A DNA stretch of 51,883 nt from Clostridium sp. CAG:169 (GTDB lineage Bacteria; Bacillota; Clostridia; Oscillospirales; Ruminococcaceae): assembly GCA_000435195.1 (NCBI GenBank), contig FR880304.1:29610-81492 (forward strand), read 5' to 3'. Made by a program: the position numbers and the translations under genes. Every line of letters begins with the position of its first letter. The first letter of the stretch is position 1. Shown piece after piece: positions 32,245-39,029 of this stretch. The notes beneath the pieces were generated by a model, which had not been told where the DNA came from, did no database searches, and was given only the letters and a program-made list of their open reading frames with translations.

Positions 32245-32386
32245 TTTCTTTTCCTCCTTCCTCGGATTGGCTTGCGGCAAGGAGTGAGAGGTTCCTTGCC
32301 AGTCTGGCGGATACGTGACTGATGGAATTCAGGAGCTTGATCTCCTCGTTCACGTTGCCACCTGTGTCTGCGTAACTGCGAATCAT
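32180..32386 (-). CDS. Possible small phage protein overlapping the next gene
   Basis: 68 aa, MIRSYADTGGNVNEEIKLLN then SHVSARLARNLSLLAAS. A GAGGTGAACAACAG ribosome site fits the ATG. The first 50 residues read as a plausible helical protein; the last 20, which overlap the start of the SAP-like gene in another frame, look like shadow. Coding is likely but not certain. No family named. Confidence 0.5.
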   Translation of the reverse strand: MIRSYADTGGNVNEEIKLLNSISHVSARLARNLSLLAASQSEEGGKENVKDGRNGTDHRRAPHRCCFY

Positions 32387-32433
32387 CTGTTGTTCACCTC
32401 GCTTTCTGAAGGCTGTGTTCTCTTGCCTTCACC

Positions 32434-32473
32434 TTCCACTGGAGATGAACTGCTGATTTGAGCGGAGGATTTT
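32434..32473 (-). ncRNA. Repeated intergenic hairpin element, copy 2
   Basis: Forty bases nearly identical to 27919-27958. On the minus strand TCCGCTCAAATCAG is again followed by TTCATCTCCAGTGGAA, but the closing strand is different (GGAAGGTGAA), still able to pair with TTCATCTCC with one bulge. A stem is therefore kept despite changed flanks, suggesting a selected RNA structure. It sits after the sigma-like gene stop and before the small ORF at 32386. Confidence 0.65.
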
Positions 32474-32531
32474 ATAAAAATATTCCGACCACAATCCGAA
32501 AGAGGGACAGTGGCCGGAAATGGTGTGATGA

Positions 32532-33050
32532 TTACTTGTTTTCGATCTTATGAAGCTCGGTGTAGTAGCGCTTCATTTGGTCAGCAAAGGTACGCTGCGG
32601 GCGACCGAGGGCTTCCGCGATCTTACGATCTGAAATCTTAGGATTGTCGAGACGCATCTGGATAATGCGGTCTGCATCCGGGTCAAGCTCACGGAAACGG
32701 GCAATGAGGTGCTTCAGTAGGTCGCGGTCAGCGTAGATATCTTCTATAGAAGGTTTGCTGTCCGGGATGTAATCGCCGAGGGTACCATTGCCGTCCGGAA
32801 GCGGCTCGTCGAGGGAAGTGGTATCGGGAGCGTGGTATTCGCACAGGTCGCACTGCCCGTCGCATTTCCAGAGATAGCGTTTGGTGCACATGCAACGTCC
32901 ATGATATTGCTCGCGTTTTTGTGTTGCCCAGATATCTGGGTAGAGGGCGCGATATTGCTCCTCTGTGATAGGGGTGAGTGTGACCTTGAAGGGATTCTCC
33001 GGGTCACGAAGTGGAAAGTAACGCTGGTTGTCATTGTTTTTCTTATTCAT
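32532..33050 (-). CDS. Sigma-factor-like phage regulator
   Basis: 172 aa. The N-terminal half contains a cysteine cluster (CMCTKRYLWKC, CDLCEYH) that may bind zinc. The C-terminal half has a helix-turn-helix of sigma-70 region-4 type: LIARFRELDPDADRIIQMRLDN followed by ISDRKIAEALGRPQRTFADQM. It could drive early gene expression. AAAGGAGTTG precedes the ATG. Upstream lies a structured hairpin region, downstream the second hairpin element. Confidence 0.82.
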   Translation of the reverse strand: MNKKNNDNQRYFPLRDPENPFKVTLTPITEEQYRALYPDIWATQKREQYHGRCMCTKRYLWKCDGQCDLCEYHAPDTTSLDEPLPDGNGTLGDYIPDSKPSIEDIYADRDLLKHLIARFRELDPDADRIIQMRLDNPKISDRKIAEALGRPQRTFADQMKRYYTELHKIENK

Positions 33051-33113
33051 AATTCAACTCCTTTGGATTTGTTGAAATCCGCAGGAGCCGATTTATGTCC
33101 GAAGAGACAGAAA

Positions 33114-33167
33114 GACGGTCAAAGGCACAGTCCTCCCTGTTGGGATGAAACTATGTCCTTGGCCGTC
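33114..33167 (-). ncRNA. Candidate structured RNA: long extended hairpin upstream of the sigma-like gene
   Basis: On the minus strand GACGGCCAAGG pairs with CCTTTGACCGTC, then CATAGT with ACTGTG, and an inner TCCC-AACA-GGGA stem-loop closes the top. About 25 pairs form with small bulges over 54 bases, followed by TTTCTGTCTC. It fills the 155-base gap between the 70-aa gene and the sigma-like gene. It could be a leader regulator, an attenuator or a small RNA; no known family was recognised. Confidence 0.6.
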
Positions 33168-33205
33168 ATGCAGCTCTGCGGACTTCTATTTATTTATGGA
33201 TCGGG

Positions 33206-33415
33206 TTAAGCAGCAATTTTGTAGCTGTGTACTTTGAAAGCCGAAGTGGTGATCCGTGTCACGACGGTTCTTGTGTTGTCTCTCTCGACAGTGAAGGTCT
33301 CACCGACTGACAGGTAGGCTGTCGTGCGATGACCTTTATACAGCGAGGAGACGTAACCGGTCGCCGCATTGCCGCGGCAAGCTAAACGACCGAGACAGTC
33401 TCGGATTTCTTCCAT
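33206..33415 (-). CDS. Small conserved phage protein, first gene of the early block
   Basis: 69 aa, MEEIRDCLGRLACRGNAATG then GHRTTAYLSVGETFTVERDNTR, probably beta-rich. No family assigned. The ATG at 33415 is chosen because AGGAGG lies seven bases before it; another ATG two codons upstream is too close to the site. It follows the lysogeny region and is preceded by a possible operator, so it may be the first lytic gene. Confidence 0.72.
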   Translation of the reverse strand: MEEIRDCLGRLACRGNAATGYVSSLYKGHRTTAYLSVGETFTVERDNTRTVVTRITTSAFKVHSYKIAA

Positions 33416-33443
33416 CCGCATTCCTCCTTTCTTAAATTCATAA

Positions 33444-33470
33444 ATTAGCGGCTCCGCTTTTTAGCGAAGT
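33444..33470 (-). promoter_or_regulatory. Candidate second repressor operator
   Basis: Contains ATTAGCGGCTCCGCTTTT and the overlapping TAGCGAAGT. These share the ATTAGCG half-site and ACTTCGCTAA string with the perfect palindrome at 34630-34647. It lies just ahead of the early block, where a lysogeny repressor would act. A consensus promoter is not evident beside it. Confidence 0.5.
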
Positions 33471-33478
33471 GTTGCCCT

Positions 33479-33525
33479 AAAAAAAGAGGAGCTGGTACAT
33501 GGCTCAAGAGAGGAGTCCCAGCTCC
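33479..33525 (-). terminator. Intrinsic terminator of the repressor/metalloprotease operon
   Basis: Minus strand stem GGAGCTGG/CCAGCTCC with a 22-base loop followed by TCTTTTTTTAG. The first arm lies inside the last codons of the ImmA-like gene, and seven T follow the stem, so it probably ends the immunity transcript before the early block. Confidence 0.7.
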
Positions 33526-34220
33526 GAGAGTCTTATCGCTGCAGAAGTTTGCGATACCTGATAGAATCCGGCGAACTGTTCCAGAATCCATTTTGACTTG
33601 GGAATCAGTCCAGCGGATACAAATTTGTTTTTCTTACTGCGGTCGATGATCATCTGAAATCCGTCAGCTATCGTTTCTTTTGGCATAAGTATGCGAGGGG
33701 CAATACCATTTGCCTGCCATTCGAGCCAATCTACGTCGGTCCAAACATCTTTGAAGGTTTCGTCGTCCTTAGCTTCAACGGGACAGCGTTGAGCTACGGC
33801 TCGTCCTCCCTTTAATGCCTCCATTGCCAGAAAGTAATTTCGATGATAAATCCAGTGAACACATTCATGTGCTACGGTATTACGGCGGCTTCCAAAGTTA
33901 CGCTTCAAGTAGGTGTCCGGATCAATGATCATGGTCTTTGCCTTAACGAACACTTCCCGATATTCATCTCCAGATGGATCGTAGATTTCAACAAGCCCAT
34001 CGGTAAAGCACATCTGGCCGAGAATACTAAGGTTCTCGGATAGGTGATATTCCTTGATGAGCAGATGCAGTTTATCTCTTGCGATCTCTTCGATAGGAAC
34101 GGGCATAGGCTTTTCGAGCGCCTCCGGACAGTGCTGCGCTAAGATTTCTGCTGCCTTGTCGTCGAATTCGGATTTGTACATCCGAGGGACAAGGGAGCTA
34201 AGATACGCTTCTTTTGTCAT
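33504..34220 (-). CDS. ImmA/IrrE-family zinc metalloprotease
   Basis: 238 aa from the ATG at 34220. The zinc site reads VAHECVHWIYH (HExxH, about 119-129), with a downstream acidic/Trp block DVWTDVDWLEWQANGIAPRILMP, where the Glu and Asn-Gly-Ile-Ala pattern is typical for ImmA/IrrE peptidases. These enzymes cleave or inactivate the phage repressor upon induction. It follows the XRE repressor gene by two bases (TAAGTATG), forming the usual repressor-antirepressor pair, and ends in an intrinsic terminator. Confidence 0.9.
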   Translation of the reverse strand: MTKEAYLSSLVPRMYKSEFDDKAAEILAQHCPEALEKPMPVPIEEIARDKLHLLIKEYHLSENLSILGQMCFTDGLVEIYDPSGDEYREVFVKAKTMIIDPDTYLKRNFGSRRNTVAHECVHWIYHRNYFLAMEALKGGRAVAQRCPVEAKDDETFKDVWTDVDWLEWQANGIAPRILMPKETIADGFQMIIDRSKKNKFVSAGLIPKSKWILEQFAGFYQVSQTSAAIRLSELGLLS

Positions 34221-34222
34221 AC

Positions 34223-34606
34223 TTATCCTTTCTTCTCGATTTCTTCCAGAACGCGCTGCCAAAAGTCATCACCGAGTTTTTTATCGCTGGCTTTACGGAG
34301 AGCAGCACGAACATGCGGAATGTTTTCATCCATAATGTACTCTGGAAGATCCGGAGCGGCCTCATTCCGTTCGCGACCAGCAAGGTCGAACATCTCTGCG
34401 CGTTCCTCATCCGTTAGGCGGAGAACATCTGCTATCTTAAGCAGCATGCTCATTTCCGGAGGATTTCGTCTGCCTTTGATGATGTCGGAGAGATAAGTAG
34501 CGGTAGTTCCCATCGCCTGAGCAATATCCTTTAGAAGAATATCGCCGCCGTCAGAAGCACGTCCGAGCCTCTTCTCGTTGATGAATTTTCCAAAATCGCC
34601 TGTCAT
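34223..34606 (-). CDS. XRE-family repressor (lysogeny regulator)
   Basis: 127 aa. Helix-turn-helix is seen at about 24-60: LLKDIAQAMGTTATYLSDIIKG and RRNPPEMSMLLKIADVLRL, the usual XRE pattern. The C-terminal part is a helical domain (HVRAALRKASDKKLGDDFWQRVLEEI). The start is the ATG at 34606, with AGGAG eight bases ahead. A consensus promoter lies upstream, and a palindrome between promoter and start suggests autoregulation. With the metalloprotease it forms the lysogeny switch. Confidence 0.9.
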   Translation of the reverse strand: MTGDFGKFINEKRLGRASDGGDILLKDIAQAMGTTATYLSDIIKGRRNPPEMSMLLKIADVLRLTDEERAEMFDLAGRERNEAAPDLPEYIMDENIPHVRAALRKASDKKLGDDFWQRVLEEIEKKG

Positions 34607-34629
34607 AGTAAAATCTCCTTTTTTCGTCA

Positions 34630-34647
34630 ATTAGCGACTTCGCTAAT
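34630..34647 (-). promoter_or_regulatory. Palindromic operator ahead of the XRE repressor
   Basis: ATTAGCGACTTCGCTAAT has perfect 8-base arms around CT. It lies between the -10 box and the ribosome binding site of the repressor gene, where bound protein would block transcription. The repressor itself is the likely ligand. Confidence 0.75.
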
Positions 34648-34656
34648 CTGCTTATT

Positions 34657-34685
34657 AGTATAGCGAGAAAATGTGGATTTGTCAA
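34657..34685 (-). promoter_or_regulatory. Promoter of the repressor operon
   Basis: Minus strand TTGACA, 17 bases, TATACT: a near-perfect sigma-70 type promoter. It directs transcription of the XRE repressor and the metalloprotease. Confidence 0.85.
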
Positions 34686-34690
34686 GAGGG

Positions 34691-34727
34691 TAAAAGAAAA
34701 AGCCACGCTGCTTTTCACAACGTGGCT
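34691..34727 (-). terminator. Intrinsic terminator after the ASCH gene
   Basis: Minus strand AGCCACG and CGTGGCT form a 7-bp stem followed by TTTTCTTTT, just after the ASCH gene stop. It separates the kinase/GNAT/ASCH trio from the repressor promoter. Confidence 0.8.
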
Positions 34728-34733
34728 CCTGAA

Positions 34734-35105
34734 CTAATCCAGATATACAAATGACTGTGGGGCCTGACTGATTCCATAATCGGAGAGTTCTTTAGGGGTT
34801 TCGTATATTATTACGTCTTTGAGCTTGTAAGCAATGGCCTTATCTTTTCCGGCATAGTAGGAGAAGTAGAATTTCTTAGTAATGCCAGCTGCCGTTTTTG
34901 CAATTTCCCATATCTCCTTTGGAGTGCCCTCAAGAATTCTATCTATGGTAGCTTCACCAACCACCTGCTTCTGAGGGGATGATGCGTAAAAGATAATGCG
35001 GTTCACACCATCCTTTGGCTTGCTCTTGCGAAATTCGTATTGTTTTTTGCCTTCCAGTATTACTTTGGCATATTTAGGTTTAATCGATAATAACATTGTC
35101 GACAT
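34734..35105 (-). CDS. ASCH-domain protein
   Basis: 123 aa, almost entirely one ASCH domain. LLSIKPKYAKVILEGKKQYEFRKSKP holds the family's GxKxxExR motif, followed by NRIIFYASSPQKQVVGEATI. ASCH is a PUA-like beta-barrel that binds RNA or modified nucleosides; some members are small RNases or amidohydrolases, but none can be assigned here. The start at 35105 (MSTMLL) lies inside the end of the upstream gene and uses GGGAGGG there, so the two are coupled. Third gene of a tight trio. Confidence 0.88.
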   Translation of the reverse strand: MSTMLLSIKPKYAKVILEGKKQYEFRKSKPKDGVNRIIFYASSPQKQVVGEATIDRILEGTPKEIWEIAKTAAGITKKFYFSYYAGKDKAIAYKLKDVIIYETPKELSDYGISQAPQSFVYLD

Positions 35106-36177
35106 CGATGTTGCCCTCCCGTAGAATTGTCTCAAATTGACTTCTCGTGTAACGGAAATTCATCGGGTGGGTTCCGGGCCAGCAATCATTATCCTTCAAC
35201 CATTTCCAGTTCACATTATTCCCAGCGCCGAAATAGCCGTAGTAAAGTAGCTCAATCAGCGTTAGAGAAGCCCATGTATCATATTTTATTTTCAGTTCGT
35301 CTTCGTCGTATACGGACTTGTTCCCGACCATATGAAGGAACTCATCATAGGTGCAAAGGGCCTGTCCGTTTGACTTTATCTTTTCAATTCTTGTCGCCAC
35401 GCAATATGATGTTATGACAGATTTATATCCCGGACGACCGTCGGTGCCAGTGTATTTACGATAAATCAATACCGGCTCTCCGACCTTAAAAGCCAAGCTG
35501 TAAGGCTTTCCGATGTAAACCTTTTTTAGCCCATTTGCCACGCTGATGTCAACGCGTTCTTGCAACGTGTGCGCAAGTTCAGATGATGCAAACATTGTGT
35601 CATGGTAGGCCATGTCAATTGCGAGGCATCCTGCGTACTGCATTTGATTGTTTAAGAAAGGGAATGCTTTGCATGGATCACTAAAATCGAGGTTTCTACG
35701 ATCTTTAATGTATACTCGCTCGCCATTCAAATTATTACCAACGTGTGCAAAGCCATATTTTTCGAGAAGAAAGATCAGGCTGGTGTGCTTCTCAAATACA
35801 GTCACATATATTTCATCGGTACCGAGATCTCTCCACTGCCAAAGTGTTAAGCCAAGCGCACCCTCGCCAATTCTTTGATGACGATATCGCTCATCAATTT
35901 TGATTGTAGTGATTTTAAGTCGAGCTACTTTAGGCAGTATGGTGCCGTCGGCAAGTTTAATTTCTTCGGCTTCAGCGGGCTTGAGATTAACAAAAGCGCC
36001 AATACCCTGATCATCTTCAAAAACCAGAGCTTTCTTGCCATCTGCAGCTTTTGCAGCAAACCATTTTACAAAACTGGTACTGGTTGAGGTTCCCGGATAA
36101 TCGGCTTTTAAAGAATCAAAGAAGGGATCATCGAGACTAATCTCGGAGAATAGCTTTCGCTCAAATTTGCCTGCCAT
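35080..36177 (-). CDS. GNAT acetyltransferase fused to a PUA-like C-terminal region
   Basis: 365 aa. The first half is a GNAT domain: KVARLKITTIKIDERYRHQRIGEGALGL contains the Arg/Gln-x-x-Gly-x-Gly/Ala acetyl-CoA loop (about 97-106), then IYVTVFEKHTSLIFLLEKYGF. From about 220 the protein changes to a beta-rich block (VYIGKPYSLAFKVGEPVLIYRK, SVITSYCVATRIEKI, ALCTYDEFLHM) that resembles EVE/ASCH-type PUA barrels. The acceptor is unknown; it might acetylate a nucleoside or tRNA base, or a protein toxin target. It follows the kinase and overlaps the ASCH gene. Confidence 0.78.
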   Translation of the reverse strand: MAGKFERKLFSEISLDDPFFDSLKADYPGTSTSTSFVKWFAAKAADGKKALVFEDDQGIGAFVNLKPAEAEEIKLADGTILPKVARLKITTIKIDERYRHQRIGEGALGLTLWQWRDLGTDEIYVTVFEKHTSLIFLLEKYGFAHVGNNLNGERVYIKDRRNLDFSDPCKAFPFLNNQMQYAGCLAIDMAYHDTMFASSELAHTLQERVDISVANGLKKVYIGKPYSLAFKVGEPVLIYRKYTGTDGRPGYKSVITSYCVATRIEKIKSNGQALCTYDEFLHMVGNKSVYDEDELKIKYDTWASLTLIELLYYGYFGAGNNVNWKWLKDNDCWPGTHPMNFRYTRSQFETILREGNIDVDNVIID

Positions 36178-36190
36178 AAACAGCTCCTCC

Positions 36191-36706
36191 TTAAAGTGAC
36201 TTTATAAAATTAATTGCCTGTGCAAGGTCTCCGGCACCGCCAGAAACAAAGAGTCTCGCGCCGATTTCAGTCGCGACTTCTTTTGCGTAGGCGCATTCTT
36301 CCTGCTGAAAATCCTCAATGTCTTGAACAGAGGCTTCAATCCCATCGCGCTCCTTGCGTCGGGCAGCAATAACTTCTGACTTTTCCATCAACAAGATAAT
36401 CGCCTCCGGTTTCAGTGCAGTGAAGGTGTCGTAAGGAATCCGAGTAATTTCTCCGGATGCATTCAATAAGCAGAAGTGTCCATCCAGAATAAAGTCTTGC
36501 CCAGAGTCTCTTAACTCACTGACTGCCTGAAGGAGGTATTGCTGGTTGTCGTCAATGTCTGGTATGAGTTTGTCTTTGGCAAAACCTGAGTGCTTTTTCC
36601 GCGTGATCAATGTACTGGCGGAATAGGACTCTATGCCAGTTTCCGTTTTGACCATATCGCAGAAGTAGGACTTTCCGACGCCGTGGACACCGCTTATAAA
36701 GATCAT
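36191..36706 (-). CDS. P-loop kinase-like ATPase (adenylate kinase-like)
   Basis: 171 aa from the ATG at 36706. Walker A reads FISGVHGVGKSYF (GxxGxGKS). FILDGHFCLL is the strand and acid segment seen in archaeal-type adenylate kinases and related nucleoside kinases, and IILLMEKSEVIAARRKERDG is the lid arginine region. It may phosphorylate a nucleotide or act as a switch ATPase. The first frame codon, a GTG, lies inside the ribosome site, so the ATG is preferred. First gene of the trio, driven by the promoter at 36760-36788. Confidence 0.83.
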   Translation of the reverse strand: MIFISGVHGVGKSYFCDMVKTETGIESYSASTLITRKKHSGFAKDKLIPDIDDNQQYLLQAVSELRDSGQDFILDGHFCLLNASGEITRIPYDTFTALKPEAIILLMEKSEVIAARRKERDGIEASVQDIEDFQQEECAYAKEVATEIGARLFVSGGAGDLAQAINFIKSL

Positions 36707-36759
36707 GAACGACACGCCTCCTTAGTACAAAATCGGCTGAGAAACCAGCCGTCTGTGTT

Positions 36760-36788
36760 ATTATAGCAGATTGGAGCGCAAAATTCAA
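36760..36788 (-). promoter_or_regulatory. Promoter of the kinase/GNAT/ASCH operon
   Basis: Minus strand TTGAAT, 17 bases, TATAAT, ending about 50 bases before the kinase start. It is back to back with the plus-strand promoter at 36829-36857, so the two units are divergent from one control region. Confidence 0.82.
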
Positions 36789-36828
36789 GAGAAAACGAAA
36801 AATAATCCTGCAATCGCAGGAGAAAATC

Positions 36829-36857
36829 TTGAAATCTGATGAGAAACGTGATATAAT
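36829..36857 (+). promoter_or_regulatory. Promoter of the XRE and type I restriction-modification operon
   Basis: TTGAAA, 17 bases, TATAAT on the plus strand, followed by GGAGGTTGGCAC before the ATG at 36911. Strong consensus. It should drive the small XRE gene and probably hsdM, since only about 70 bases separate them without a clear terminator. Confidence 0.85.
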
Positions 36858-36910
36858 AAGCAAGTCGGAGTTTATGTGTAGACATTTTGGCAGAAAATGG
36901 AGGTTGGCAC

Positions 36911-37117
36911 ATGGCCATTAGTTACAAGAAATTATGGAAGCTGTTAATTGATAAAGATATGAAGAAGAAAGATTTGCAGCGTGTAGCTGGGATCAGTGCG
37001 GCATCCGTTACGAAGCTCGGTAAGAACGAAAATGTAAACACAGAGATTATAGAGAAAATCTGTGTAGCTTTGCAATGTGATGTCAGCGACATAATGGAAA
37101 TGGTCGATGATGACTGA
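36911..37117 (+). CDS. Small XRE regulator, likely restriction-modification control protein
   Basis: 68 aa, almost all one Cro/C1-type helix-turn-helix: MKKKDLQRVAGISAASVTKLGKNENVNTEIIEKICVAL, ending DVSDIMEMVDDD. The start at 36911 is set by GGAGGTTGGCAC. It belongs to the small Cro-like family often found before HsdM genes in Firmicutes and probably controls the timing of the restriction system. A short GCATG-GATA-CATGC inverted repeat at 37151-37164, between it and hsdM, may be its operator. Confidence 0.88.
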   Translation: MAISYKKLWKLLIDKDMKKKDLQRVAGISAASVTKLGKNENVNTEIIEKICVALQCDVSDIMEMVDDD

Positions 37118-37186
37118 GTCCGTTTTTTAGTACATCAGAAATAAGAATAAGCATGGATACATGCGTTTACTTGGAGGTAGATTCAG

Positions 37187-38695
37187 ATGGCTGATAAAAC
37201 CAACGCCAATATTGGCTTTGAAAAACAACTATGGGATGCGGCTTGTGTTCTTTGGGGACATATTCCTGCTGCAGAATACAGAAAGGTAATCATTGGGCTT
37301 ATTTTCCTGCGCTATATTTCCGCAGCTTTTGATAAGAGATATCAGGAGCTTGTTGCGGAGGGTGACGGATTTGAGGACGACCGTGATGCTTATACGATGG
37401 AGAATGTGTTCTTTGTGCCGGAGGAGGCAAGATGGAGCACGATAGCTTCTGCTGCTCATACTGCTGAAATTGGAACGGTTATCGATACGGCTATGAGAGC
37501 TATTGAAGCCGAAAATAAGACCTTGAAGAATGTCCTTCCTAAAAACTACGCCAGTCCGGATCTCGATAAGCGAGTGTTGGGTGATGTGGTTGATATCTTC
37601 ACAAACAATATCGATATGAGAGATACAGAAGAAAGTGAAGATCTTCTGGGCCGTACTTATGAATACTGTATCGCGCAGTTTGCAGAGAAGGAAGGTGTAG
37701 GCGGAGGCGAATTCTATACGCCGTCCAGTGTGGTTAAGACGCTTGTTTCTATTCTGCGTCCGTTCGATAACTGCCGTGTGTATGATTGTTGCTGCGGTTC
37801 CGGCGGTATGTTTGTGCAGAGTGCAAAGTTCATTCAGGCTCATTCAAGCAAGCGCGGAGCCATTTCCGTTTACGGGCAGGAGGCAAACGCGGATACATGG
37901 AAGATGGCCAAGATGAACATGGCAATCCGTGGTATCGACGCAGATTTCGGTCCTTATCAGGCAGATACCTTTACTAATGACTTGCACCCGACTCTGAAGG
38001 CGGATTTCATTCTGGCGAATCCTCCGTTTAACTATCACCCTTGGAATCAGGAAAAGCTGCTGGAAGATGTCCGCTGGAAATATGGCACACCTCCTGCCGG
38101 TAATGCAAACTACGCATGGATTCAGCACATGATCCACCATCTTGCACCGAACGGAAAGATTGGTCTGGTGCTTGCAAACGGAGCACTTTCCACACAGTCA
38201 AGTGGTGAGGGTGAAATTCGTAGAAAGATTATAGAGGACGATCTGATCGAGGGCATTATCGCCATGCCGACGCAACTCTTTTATAGCGTGACTATCCCGG
38301 TTACACTATGGTTCATCACAAAGGGCAAGAAGCAAAAAGGCAAGACACTCTTTATTGATGCCCGGAAAATGGGCCACATGGTTGACCGTAAGCATAGAGA
38401 CTTCACCGAAGAAGATATCCAGAAGCTGGCGGATACCTTTGAGGCCTTCCAGAATGGTACGCTTGAGGATGTGAAGGGCTTCTGTTCTGTTGCCACATTG
38501 CAGGATATCGCAAAGCAGGATTATATCCTGACGCCGGGACGCTATGTTGGGATCGAGGAGCAGGAAGATGACGGCGAGCCTTTCGAGGATAAAATGGCCA
38601 GATTGACATCAGAACTGTCAGATATGTTTGCTAAGTCCCATGAATTGGAAGACGAGATCAGGAGGAAGTTAAGAGCGATTGGGTATGAAATCTGA
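37187..38695 (+). CDS. hsdM: Type I restriction-modification methyltransferase subunit
   Basis: 502 aa N6-adenine methyltransferase. N-terminal domain: LWGHIPAAEYRKVIIGLIFLRYISAAFD (HsdM N). Catalytic domain: VGGGEFYTPSSVVKTLV, AdoMet motif I VYDCCCGSGGMFV, and catalytic NPPFNYHPW. It modifies the site set by HsdS and is required for restriction with HsdR. GGAGGTAGATTCAG leads to the ATG. Next in the operon is a DUF4357 gene rather than HsdS directly. Confidence 0.97.
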   Translation: MADKTNANIGFEKQLWDAACVLWGHIPAAEYRKVIIGLIFLRYISAAFDKRYQELVAEGDGFEDDRDAYTMENVFFVPEEARWSTIASAAHTAEIGTVIDTAMRAIEAENKTLKNVLPKNYASPDLDKRVLGDVVDIFTNNIDMRDTEESEDLLGRTYEYCIAQFAEKEGVGGGEFYTPSSVVKTLVSILRPFDNCRVYDCCCGSGGMFVQSAKFIQAHSSKRGAISVYGQEANADTWKMAKMNMAIRGIDADFGPYQADTFTNDLHPTLKADFILANPPFNYHPWNQEKLLEDVRWKYGTPPAGNANYAWIQHMIHHLAPNGKIGLVLANGALSTQSSGEGEIRRKIIEDDLIEGIIAMPTQLFYSVTIPVTLWFITKGKKQKGKTLFIDARKMGHMVDRKHRDFTEEDIQKLADTFEAFQNGTLEDVKGFCSVATLQDIAKQDYILTPGRYVGIEEQEDDGEPFEDKMARLTSELSDMFAKSHELEDEIRRKLRAIGYEI

Positions 38696-38717
38696 TGAGA
38701 TAAAACGAGGTGACAAA

Positions 38718-39029
38718 ATGGATTTTTATATGAAAAGTGCCAAAAACAACTATTTAGCAAGACTAACATATACAGAGGGCCAGTTTGTTTTGAAAAAAGG
38801 TTCTACCGTTTCTCAGAATGTTTCTAACCATTTCAAGAGCTACAAGACTGTTATTAAGCGAAGAGAGGAAGCAGGAATAAAAGATGACGAGCTGACGCTG
38901 AAGAAGGATATTGTTTTTAACAGTTCATCTGTTGCCGGTGAGTTTGTTTGCGGCAGTAGTTGCAACGGCCCTTCATCTTGGAAAACAGAAAGTGGTATTA
39001 CGCTGAAGGAGTGGATGCAAAGTCTATGA
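38718..39029 (+). CDS. DUF4357-domain protein in the type I operon
   Basis: 103 aa from the ATG at 38718 (GAGGTGACAAA ahead). A C-terminal block KKDIVFNSSSVAGEFVCGSSCNGPSSWKTESGITLKEW is the DUF4357 pattern, and an N-terminal part (NYLARLTYTEGQFVLKKGST) matches the RadC-like/short start of the same domain. DUF4357 is usually fused to a GIY-YIG nuclease; here it stands alone between hsdM and hsdS and overlaps the hsdS start by ATGA. Role unknown, perhaps DNA binding. Confidence 0.85.
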   Translation: MDFYMKSAKNNYLARLTYTEGQFVLKKGSTVSQNVSNHFKSYKTVIKRREEAGIKDDELTLKKDIVFNSSSVAGEFVCGSSCNGPSSWKTESGITLKEWMQSL

